Source of the DNA: Emiliania huxleyi CCMP1516
Taxonomy: Eukaryota; Haptophyta; Isochrysidales; Noelaerhabdaceae
Length of the DNA stretch: 64,000 nucleotides
Assembly (NCBI RefSeq): GCF_000372725.1
Contig: NW_005198966.1
Location: 502,247-566,246, forward strand
Direction of reading: 5' to 3'
The position numbers and the translations under genes are program-made. Shown here piece by piece: positions 20,020 to 28,592 of the stretch; position 1 is the first letter of the stretch; every line of letters starts with the position of its first letter. The notes below the pieces were generated by a model. The model saw only the letters and a program-made list of their open reading frames with translations, was not told where the DNA came from and searched no databases.

Positions 20020-20650
20020 CTAGCTCAAGGGCAACACAGCGTCACCAGCCGTTGGCGCGCAGAACGAGTCAGCGGCCCCCGGTTGGGACGAGTGCGCGAC
20101 GCGGACGAACCGCTCAATGTGGCCGGCAGCTCGCGCTGCCGGCGGGGTTGGTTGGGGAGAACCGGCACGGGGAAGGCCGGCCTCCCCGGAGGGGTCGCCC
20201 CCTGGAGGGGCCCCAAAGGGCCCCCCGGGGGGGCGGGGGCCCCCGCCCCGAGGGGCGGGGGCGGGTCCTTCCGTGTCGCTCCCGTCGTCGGGATTGTCCG
20301 TCGGGATGGTGTTGTCCGCCCACTCGGTAGCGTTTGAGCCTCTGTCACCTTGCCTGCCGCGAGCAGCTAGCTCGTCGACGTAGTCGTTCCATTTGAGTTG
20401 CCGCTGTGACCCGCCACATGCCTCCACGTCACGGTGTGTTTGGCGCGAAGGCGTCGCCAGAGGGAACGAAGGCGTTCCGCTAGCTGTCTGTTCGTTTTGG
20501 GGGTCACCCTCCCCATCATGCACGCCGCCGCGTACTCGCTATCAACACCTTTGGGTGTCACACTGCAATGAATTATAAGAGGGGAAATTGGCGTAAGCGT
20601 CTGAAAGCAGTCTTGGGTGGTGCCGAGCTGGATGACCGGCCAATCCATAG
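20020..20650 (-). mobile_element. Retroelement fossil with RNase H domain remnant
   Basis: Minus-strand frames carry RNase H1-type motifs: VDSEYAAACMMGRV, QLAERLRSLWRRLRAKHTVT, WRHVAGHSGN and NDYVDELAARGRQG. Such a domain follows reverse transcriptase in several non-LTR and LTR retroelements; no reverse transcriptase, gag or LTR pair is visible here, so the class is unresolved. The remnant is broken (at least one break) and short. Downstream GC-rich sequence with near-palindromic GGGGCCCC runs (20150-20260) may belong to it or to its insertion site. Its age cannot be judged without other copies. Confidence 0.55.
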
Positions 20651-20833
20651 GTTTTGGACCTTTTTTCAGTGTATGTAGCTCTTACGTACATTCCTTTTTT
20701 GTGTCCAAAAATAATGACTTTTTCAGTGTACGTACTTATAGCTTACTGGGAGAAAAGAGAGAGGGGGGTTGTGTTCTCTAGGCCCCTAAGGGCCCTACGC
20801 GCGGCGTGAGAGCTCGGAAGCGAGCTTTGCACG

Positions 20834-21025
20834 GCGATCGAGGATGGCACGGTTTACCCCCTTCACCGAAGCGATGGAGATGCGTTCCGCGTGGTGTGAC
20901 ACAAATGAGAGGCGGGAGTGGGGAGGGTACGCGGTGCGGTCAACGCCCGAGCGTTGAGCCTTGCGCGCAAGGCGGTTGATCTTTGCAACTGCTCTCTCTC
21001 AGTGTATGTAGCTCTTACGTACATT
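20834..21025 (-). repeat. Copy B of dispersed element, 192 bp
   Basis: By eye this is identical along its full length to the reverse complement of 46815-47004. It runs from GCGATCGAGGATGGCACGGT to TCTTACGTACATTC. Minus-strand translation gives INRLARKAQRSGVDRTAY and FVSHHAERISIASVKGVNR. The edge sequence GTATGTAGCTCTTACGTACA also occurs at 20671-20690, just upstream, so the unit may be flanked or tandemly arranged. Identity between B and C points to recent movement or conversion. Confidence 0.8.
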
Positions 21026-21494
21026 CTTTGTGGTCGCCCCGCAACGGCTCCTCATCCGGTGGCGGTGGCTGAGGTTCCTTCGGTCGCGGCGACAGCGCCG
21101 TCGACTCCTTGGTTCGCCGCTCCTGTAGCGCTTTCCGAAGCTGCTCTCGCGGCACTGCAACTGGCGCCGGACGCCGCCGCAGCTGCTGCTGCTGCGGCGG
21201 CGGCGGCGGCGCCTTGACCTGGCGTGGCGACGGCACCTTGACCTGGGGGCTGTTTCGACTGCGCGCTTCAGAGTCGCATTCCAGGCCAGCACGGCGCAGC
21301 GCCCGCTCGTGTGCTCGCAACATCCTCCCACTTGGGCTCTGATCCACAAGTGCGGGAGACGCGGACACTTCTTGCTGCACGCGTCGACACGTGCTGCTGC
21401 TGCCGCCGCCGCCGCCGCCGCCGCTGCCGCCGCCGCCGCCGCCGTGTCGAGTCGGTCGCTGCTGCGGCGACGCGTGCAATGCGCTCGCCGTCAT
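21015..21494 (-). CDS. Hypothetical low-complexity protein
   Basis: A 159-residue frame from MTASALHASPQQRPTRHGG (21494) ends at 21015 inside the copy-B repeat edge. It contains a poly-Gly/Ser run, a stretch VDQSPSGRMLRAHERALRRA, paired VKVPSPRQVKAPPPPP and basic/Gln-rich text. No domain is recognised. The end within a dispersed repeat and the triplet-repeat content make it doubtful. It is divergent from the GT90 gene. Confidence 0.3.
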   Translation of the reverse strand: MTASALHASPQQRPTRHGGGGGGSGGGGGGGSSSTCRRVQQEVSASPALVDQSPSGRMLRAHERALRRAGLECDSEARSRNSPQVKVPSPRQVKAPPPPPQQQQLRRRPAPVAVPREQLRKALQERRTKESTALSPRPKEPQPPPPDEEPLRGDHKECT

Positions 21495-21691
21495 GGTGCA
21501 GAGCCGCGTTGCATTTGGCAGTTCGCGAGAAAGGCCGACACAACTCTCGCGAAAGGCGGCGGCCCGTACGACGCGGAGAAATTCTTCTTCGATTCCATTC
21601 TTCCTTCCAAAAAGAAACGACACGGTGCACGCTGGCCGAGCCGCTGGCCAGCGGTGGCAGCCCGCTGGCAGGCGGCGGAGTTCGCGAGTAG

Positions 21692-24600
21692 ATGCCACGC
21701 AAACAACGCGGCCGGCGGTCCGATGCGCAGCATGCGCGGCAGCATTGGGTGCCGCCACGCTGGTCACCTGCCACTGCTGCCACCGCCGCCACTGCCGCTG
21801 TCGCTGCAGCGAGCTCTGATTCAGCGAAGCTCAACATTACCCCGGCAGACGTGCAGTGGCGTCGAGAGCACTGCACGCCGCTTCCGCGCTGGCCGCCTTC
21901 GCGGTTCTCGCACGATCAGGACTGGGTAACGCTGGCCGATGGCATGGCCGTTGCCGACGACACTCTCTGGCGGTGGGCGGGCGGCGTGGAGGGCGGGCTT
22001 GTCAACCAGCGGACTGGCGGGCACATCAACTACCGAGGCGAGGGCCTCGTGCGCGGCCACGGCGACAAGCCGCCGTTCCGTGCGGCCGCAGCGGGGCGTG
22101 GCACCCGGCTGCACCGCGTGCCAATCCGCGCTGACGCCCACCGCCAGGACGCTCCGCCGTGCGAGCGGCCGCCGGCGACGTTTGCGCTGCGCTTTGTCTC
22201 GAGCAGCACCTTTCTCGAGGCGCCCTGCGCGCGAGGAGATGCGCCTGCCCCGCCGCCTCCCAGCCCGCCGCCTCCCAGCCCGCCGCCTCCCAGCCCGCCG
22301 CCTCCCAGCCCGCCGCCTCCCAGCCCGCCGCCTCCCAGCCCGCCGCCTCCCAGCCCGCCGCCTCCCAGCCCGCCGCCTCCCAGCCCGCCGCCTCCCAGCC
22401 CGCCGCCTCCCGACCTGCAGGTTGACGACGGGGACGGGACCGTCGTCGCACGCTCGCGCGAGTGCTCCGACCTGCCGGCCTGCCTCTGGGACCTCGAGCC
22501 GCAGGCGCACCAGCACCTCTGCCACCCCTTGCCCTCCTCTCCCTTGCCCTCCTCTCCCTTGCCCTCCTCGCCCCGGCCCTCCTCGCCCCGGCCCTCCTCG
22601 CCCCGGCCCTCCTCTCCCCGGCCCTCCTCTCCCCTGCCCTCTGTGCCCTATCCAGCATCCCACACTCGAAGCGCACGTCGCCGCGGCACCGTGCGCGATC
22701 GAGTGCCCTCCTCTCCCCCTCATCCGCCCGCCCGCCGCTCCGAGCAGCCGCCGCCCTTCGCCGACTGGCTCGCGGTCCGCTCTCGCCTCACCGGCCTCCT
22801 GCTGCGCATGGTCGACGCCTCTCACCCGCCCTTCTCCGGGTGGGAGGGAGTGGCGGCCAAGGCTGCGCTCACCCCACCTGCTGCTCACTGCACCTCCTCA
22901 CTCCACCTCCGCCTCCGCCTCCCGCCGCACACAGCGGTACACCTCGAGCCCAGCTCGGCCCACGCCCAGCTCTGCTCCTCCGCCCCGCCACCCATCCGCC
23001 CCAAGGCCCCCCCCAGCTCTCGCCCTCCCCCCCGCTCCGCAGGCGCGCCAGAAGCGACCGCACCGCCTCGAGACGGAGCGCGCCGCCGCCGCCGCCGCCC
23101 TCTCGCCGTCGGGCGAGTGCCCCTTGCGTGAGCCTGCGGCGGCGCCGGCCGGGTGGAGGCCGGCTGCGCCACACACGCGCACACTACTTGCTTCGACGCG
23201 GGGAGCGCTAAGCTCGACCGAGGCTGGCCGCGAGTAGGTACAACTGCTCCGCGTACTCGGCGCAGCTGCGCGAGGCGCTTCTCCCGTGGAGCAGCGGCGG
23301 CCTCTCTCCGACGGCCATCGACATGGTCTTTTGGAACGAGATGTACCCCCCCGCAAACAAGGCGACCAGCCGCGGCGCCCCCCCAGCGCCACCCCAGCGC
23401 CACCCCTGCCCGCCGCACGCGCCTGCCCGCCACTTCACCTCGCCGGCCAGCTCCGCCCGTCTCGAGTCCGACCCTCCCCCCCGACAGGCGGAGCAGCCGT
23501 CGCTGCACCTCTCCCTCGCGGCGGGCGAGCTCACCTACGCGTGGCAGCCTGATTAATTAATTAATTAATTACGAAATTAATTAATTAGTTAGGCGAGCTC
23601 ACCTACGCGTGGCAGCCTGCGGACGGCCTGCCCGGGGCGGCGCCGCCCCGCAACTCCTCCGACGCCGCCGCGCTGCGAGGGCTGCGCCGCGCGTCCGCCC
23701 TCGTCGCTCTGCCGCCCGTCGAGGTGGTGGCGCACTCGAGCAGGCTGCCAAAGGTGCCGGCGCAGAACCCGGAGCCGGTCCTCTCCCCGGTCGCCGACGC
23801 CGCGCATTCCGACGTCGTCGCGCCGGCGCCGTGGGCGTGGGAGGCGGCGGCCGGGCTGCCGCGCGCCGCGCCGTGCCCCGCCGCGGGAGGGAGCAGAGGC
23901 GGCGGCGGCGGCGGGCGCGGCGGCGGCGGCGGGCGCGGCGGCGGCGGCGGGCGCGGCGGCGGCGGCGGGCGCGGCGGCGGCGGCGGGCGCGGCGGCGGGC
24001 GCGGGCGTGGGATCGGAGCCGGCGGGCGGCCGCCGCTGCTGCTCGAGGCGCGGTGCGAGGGGCCCGAGGATGGGTTCCGCGGCCCGCTGTGGCGCTGGTA
24101 CGCGCCGCACGTGGCTGCGGTCCTCGCGGCGCGCCACCCGCGCCTGATCAAGGCTGTGCTGCGCGGCGCCTGCGTCGGCCCGCGGCTGGAGGGCGGCGGC
24201 CAGCCGGTGGCCCAACCACCGCCGCGGGCGGGATCGTGGAGAGGTTCCGCTCACGCCCGCCACTCCCCCTTCCCTCGTGCAGGTCCTCGAGCTTGCGTGG
24301 GACCGCCTCGCCGCGCAGTCGCTCGAGGAGGAGCTGGCGCGGTCGGCGGTGCGGAGGGAGGCGCGCGGCAAGGCGGCGATCGGAGGCGCCTCGTCATCGA
24401 TGTCCTATAATCACGCACACACGCTCTCACAGAACATGTCTTGCAGGCACCTCGCCCGACGAGGTCGACGCGTGCGACTACCCGTGGGTGCTGCTCCTCG
24501 ACGGCACGGGCCCGCCCCGCGAGCTGCTGCCCTCGCTGCGGCGCGGAGCCACGGTCTTCAAGCAGGCGTCCCCGTACGCCGAGCACTGGTACGCGCGGCT

Positions 24601-24829
24601 GCGGCCGTGGGAGCACTTTGTGCCCGTGGCGGAGAACCTCGCCGACCTGCCCGCCCGCGTGCGCTGGGCCTCGGACCACCCGGAGGAGGCGGCCGCCATC
24701 GGCGCGCGGGGGCGCGCGCTCGCCGAGTCGCTGCACGAGCTCGAGCTCGCTTGCTACTGGTGGCAGCTCCTCACGGCCTTCGCGCCGCTTCAGTCGCACC
24801 TCCCTCGCCGGCTGGCGGCGAGAGCGTGA
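21692..24829 (+). CDS. CAP10/GT90-type glycosyltransferase, multi-exon
   Basis: Several exons follow one frame logic. Exon 1 (from about 21692) has DWVTLADGMAVADDTLWRWA, FALRFVSSSTFLEAPC, then a long PPPPS array and ECSDLPACLWDLEPQAHQHL. Middle exons include PPFADWLAVRSRLTGLLLRM, YNCSAYSAQLREALLPW, AIDMVFWNEMYPPANKA, AGELTYAWQPADGLPGA and PEPVLSPVADAAHSDVVAPA. The last exon gives the diagnostic GT90/POGLUT block: YPWVLLLDGTGPPRELLPSL, ATVFKQASPYAEHWYARL, PWEHFVPVAENLADLPARV and WASDHPEEAAAIGARGRALA, ending at 24829. GT90 enzymes transfer glucose or xylose from UDP-sugars in the secretory pathway. The N-terminal start is uncertain and no clear signal anchor is seen. Introns are short and mostly GC-AG; one (23525-23592) is flanked by duplicated exon sequence. 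Confidence 0.75.
22250..22412 (+). repeat. 15-bp coding tandem repeat (PPPPS array)
   Basis: About ten near-perfect copies of the 15-mer CCCAGCCCGCCGCCT encode a PPPPS array, a typical hydroxyproline-rich cell-wall linker in algae. DNA-level identity implies recent expansion. Confidence 0.95.
22532..22645 (+). repeat. 15-bp minisatellite in a likely GT90 intron
   Basis: Repeated CCCTTGCCCTCCTCT / CCCCGGCCCTCCTCG units. They follow the exon ending HQHLC and precede the exon starting near 22690, so they probably lie in an intron. Confidence 0.75.
23896..24010 (+). repeat. GGC-rich minisatellite inside the GT90 gene
   Basis: Repeats of about 18 bp (GGCGGCGGCGGCGGGCGC) encode Gly/Arg-rich text if translated. 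They sit between two recognisable coding segments and may be intronic. Confidence 0.8.
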
Positions 24830-25373
24830 GTTTGCGCGCTGGCGCGGGGGTTGTCCGGCACCGCCCGGATGTGCAACGATACGTAAAAAGTGCCCTTTAC
24901 GGCTTACGTTCGCGTCCGGACCCATCTCGCTGTGTGGTGTGTGTCCTGCAGGGCACACGTGACCGACACGTCCTCCACGCGGCACGGGGACCGGCCAAAA
25001 ACGGACACCTGCGCACGTCACAGCAGTGACGGGTGTTGAAGAGGGCGGTTAGGTATAGGAGCTATAGGATGGCGAGCTCTGCGTAGTACACACCTTTTAT
25101 AGCACGGGTGATGGCGATATCAATATATGAGATGTGTTAATGAAAATGACTGCTTCCTTCGGGTGAGACTCTGTCACGCTGACCGATCCGCGCGTCGCGC
25201 CTCGGGCCTCGCTGACTCGCCCCCTCCTCGCCCTCTGTTCTCCGTGCCCGGCATCATGCCATCACCTGCCCACAGAGGGGTCTGCCCACGGAGCTTCGGA
25301 GGCACGGTGGCCGGAGCAGCACGCTCTGGCTGGGCGCAGCGGTGAGGCCTGCCGCCTATCGCCGCTGCCTCGC
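24830..25373. other. Intergenic region between convergent genes
   Basis: No gene seen. It separates the 3' ends of the GT90 gene (+) and the vWD-like gene (-). An AT-rich patch (25085-25150) may hold 3' processing signals; this is not established. Confidence 0.5.
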
Positions 25374-26480
25374 TCACTCCTCCGGCTTCGCCTCTGCCTC
25401 CGTGGTAGAGGCGTCGCCTCCCGCCCCGAGCTCCTGGCTGGGGTTCGCCTCCTCCTCGGCCTCGAATCGCGAGAATGCGAAGCGCGTCTCGTACGGCGAC
25501 GTCACCTTGTACATCGCCGCGCTGCCTGTAACATGCACAGAGCGGCGGTCGGTGCGGGAGCTCGCTGCACCACCCGACGATGCATGCGGCGTCCGCCTTC
25601 GATTGCGCCCTCCGCCATCGCGCTGGTCTTGAAACGGCCGGCGTTGCTGCCGGGGTACTTGTCGCGCTTGCCGTCGCGCGGTGTCGTCGCAGAGAAGGAC
25701 TGACCCACGATGCCTACACGCACATGCTCCGAGAAGGTCTACACAACGCCCTCGGATCGCGACTCTTGGCCGGGGGGACCGTGAGGGAGGGAGCGGGCCG
25801 CCGCGTCGCCCTCCGCGTGGATGTTTACATCGAGCTGGTGCTTCGGGCCGGAGACCCAGCCCTCGACGCTCTTGGCGCCGACGGTGAAGGTCCAGCCGCT
25901 CACCTTTGGGAGGGGTGGGGGTAGGAGGGGCGGCTCTGTACTTGCGTTCACGTGGGAGATTATCGCTGGCCGGGAGAGCGGCCGCCTCGAACTTGGCAGA
26001 CGAGTAGTGCGGCTTGATGGAGAGCTCCTCGCAGCGTCGCAGCGTCGTCCCAAGCCCGAAGGAGAAGGCGTGGCCGCCGCAGGATCCGGTGATGAAGTCG
26101 AGGCCCGTGTTGAACTCGGTGAGCCGCGAGGAGAGGAAGGAGGCGTTGGCCCACTTGCGCTTAATGCCGCCCACGCGTGCGACGACGTGCGCCTAGGCGC
26201 GAGCCGCACGGTGACAGGGGTCTCGCCTGGAAGGAGAGGGGACGGGGAGGGGGCCTCGGTGATGAACGACCCGTCAATGGTGGTGCCGGGCCACCAGGGC
26301 GGGTTGTAGACGACGTCTTCCCACCGTCTTGACGTTGAGCGCAACGCCAGGCGCGGAGAAGAAGCAGACGATCGTATTGTCCTCGCCGCGGTAGTCGGCG
26401 CGGCCACCGTGCGCGTGGAGGTGCGGGTCGCCGGTGGAGCCAATTGGCAGCGGGCCTGGCGATGGGGATGGCGATGGAGA
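25374..26480 (-). CDS. Secreted protein with vWD-like GDPH domain, multi-exon
   Basis: Exons in order on the minus strand: LPIGSTGDPHLHAHGGRADY then NTIVCFFSAPGVALNVKT; TTIDGSFITEA; GIKRKWANASFLSSRLTEF, LDFITGSCGGHAFSFGLGTT and RRCEELSIKPHYSSAKFEAA; SGWTFTVGAKSVEGWVSGPK then HQLDVNIHAEGDA; GIVGQSFSATTPRDGKRDKY then FKTSAMAEGAIEGG; and finally YKVTSPYETRFAFSRFEAEE, ending at 25374. The GDPH plus RADYRG start and the GIVGQSF...DKYP block occur together in secreted proteins of many algae and resemble the von Willebrand D / SEA-trypsin-inhibitor style, but the function is not known. It may be the 3' half of one long gene together with the PAN-like exons just upstream (26666-27920). The pieces share style and direction, and the stop at 26666 could be intronic. 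Confidence 0.6.
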
Positions 26481-26665
26481 GGGCGTTCCGCAAATCTGGT
26501 CCCTAGTATGCTGCTGACAAGTGGAGAGCTCGAGAGCGCGGCCGCGGCCAGCGAGGCGTCGGCCCTCGACGGTGCGGTACGTCGGTGGCGCCAGGGCGCG
26601 AGAGTGCGATGCTGGGGAGTCTTGGGTATCTGTAGGCGAGGAGATGCCGCCGACGCTCGTTCGCC

Positions 26666-27920
26666 TTAGGCGAGCGCCGGCAGCCCAAAATCCTGCCCGA
26701 GCTCTTGCTTGAGCGCGTGCACGTCCTCCTTGTTCAGCTTCGCGGCAATGCTCGAGCGTCGCGAGAGGAAGCCGTCGACGATTGCCGCTGCCGTCTCCGC
26801 CCCCCGCGCGCCCTCCTGCTGCGCCTTCTCCTCGAGACGACGGTCGCCGGAGCACGCAATCTTGCACGTCCCCGATGATTCGTCGAGGTACGTTCCTTCG
26901 CCGCAAGCCCCGATGGGCGGCGACGACGGCGGGGCGGGTGCCGATGGAGGACGGAGAGGATAGTCCCCAGGTAGATCCGACCCGCTGGGGTCTTGGCATT
27001 CTGCGTACTTGGTAGGGTTTTGGTCTTCCAAAAACCTGGATACCACCATCGAGCAGTCTTGGCTAAACTCCGTGAAACACCAGCAAGTCTTGAGTGGCAG
27101 GGGGGGCGGAGATGGCGGGTAGGCCGAAGTGGTGCTCGGCTCGGATACGTACCGCGGTGTTGTCGTCATCCTTGGCGCACTCGCTGAGGCATTCGTCGTA
27201 GGTGGCTAGATCGGTAAGCCCCGCCTGAGAAGTGAAGTCTGGCTTGGTGTCAACCACATAGCAATCCGCGACCGCGAAATTTGTGCATCCGTTGCCAACA
27301 TCCTCCTCCAACGGGCAGCGAGTGTCGCCGCCAAAGATTGGCTGACCGAGATACGTGTCTCTAGTCATATACTCTGGATCGCCCCCCGCCATGTTCCATA
27401 CGTGCTCGGCAGCAGTTGAGTAATGATCATAGCCATACACGTCGCTCTTGTACATTTTGCAGTTCTGCGCCAAATAGGGATGGAAGGCGAACCAGTCGCA
27501 TTCCCCCCTAAAGTTCTCGACCTTACACGACAGCTGACATTTCTCAAAGTTTTCTTCGCGCCTTACGGTGGGGTTATCGCTGTAATAAAGAGGAGGGCCA
27601 ACGAACGCACGAGCGCACCGGCCGTTGAAGGGGAATTCGCCGTCGGGGAGCGACATAGCAGCGGCGAACTCAGAAGCGCGAACTCCGACGAACTGCGTCG
27701 GGGAAATCGCCGTCTCTTTGGCCCACAATGCCTTGCCGTCCTTGCCGCCGGACACGTATCTAGATACTTTAATCCAGTCGGCGAAAAGGACGGCTGCTGT
27801 CCGGGGCACCTCCGCTCGAATCCCTGGCTAGGGGTTCGAGGTGGCCCCCACCCTGGGGCCTCCCATCAAAGGGACTGCTGCGGCAGAAGACGCCCAATCT
27901 TGCACAAGTGCAAGAACCAT
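26666..27920 (-). CDS. Secreted PAN/apple-like cysteine-rich protein (possibly 5' part of the vWD-like gene)
   Basis: A short frame from MVLALVQDWASSAAAVP (27920) could supply a start, but its join is unproved. The main exon (about 27800-27160) reads ADWIKVSRYVSGGKDGKALW, FNGRCARAFVGPPLYYSDNP, FEKCQLSCKVENFRGECDWF and AFHPYLAQNCKMYKSDVYGY, then CYVVDTKPDFTSQAGL and YDECLSECAKDDDNTAVRI. The paired cysteines with a C..SC...CDWFAFHP pattern resemble PAN/apple modules used in carbohydrate or protein binding. The next exon (about 27110-26666) has CWCFTEFSQDCSMVV, a Pro-rich linker, GACGEGTYLDESSGTCKIAC and a helical tail, ending GQDFGLPALA at 26666. It is arranged head-to-head with the pentapeptide gene. 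Confidence 0.55.
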
Positions 27921-28061
27921 ACATGGTGTTGATTAGAGCGCGCATCGAGAACCTACTAGTACCTGTGTGTTCGTGTCGTCCATTCTTTGTGCCGGATTCC
28001 GCGGAGCGATTTTTTTTCTTCGGGCTACGGCGTCTGTTCAGCGAACACGCAAGGGGCGGTA

Positions 28062-28560
28062 ATGATGAGGTCGAGCTTGGCCTTGAAGTCGAGGAATGTG
28101 GACTCCTTTCGCAAGCCGAGCGGGCGGGCGGGCGGCTGCCGCTCTGCCCACGGCGGTGGAGCCGGCATCTTTGAAGTGTGGAGCGTGGCGTCGGACGCGG
28201 CGTGCAGGAGCCTGTGCCAGCAGGAGCCGAGCTGCGAGGCGTACGAGTGGGCATCCATCGGCAAGTCGTTCAGGCGGTGCGAGACCCACACGGCGCCGGT
28301 CACGCACGTGGTGCCGCTAGACGGCTACACCTGCTGGCAGCGCGTGCGTCGAGCGGCCGCCACTACGCGCCGTGTCCAGCCACCGCCGCCTCCGCTGCCT
28401 CCTCCAACGCTGGATCCAAACAGCTGCGCCGTGTGCGGCCACCTGGGCGGCGGCTCGCTCAACTGCTGCGGGCCGGGCGGGTCGTGGGAGGGCCGCTGCG
28501 CTCACGACCCGGGCAAGAGCCGGATCAACTACATCGAGGGCTACATCGTCTGCTTGCAGT

Positions 28561-28592
<32 letters not shown>

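Noticed and set aside
20150-20260. Possible rRNA or structured RNA in the GGGGCCCC-rich stretch
   Set aside because: It is a low-complexity GC palindrome block without recognisable RNA motifs.
21939-23237. Long plus-strand ORFs rich in Arg/Pro/Ala through the GT90 gene
   Set aside because: Produced by GC-rich minisatellites. Only short pieces in particular frames carry GT90-like motifs.
27820-27850. tRNA T-loop-like text GGTTCGAGG with a matching inverted CGAATCCC
   Set aside because: It is a simple hairpin. No acceptor stem, D-arm or anticodon arm could be drawn around it.
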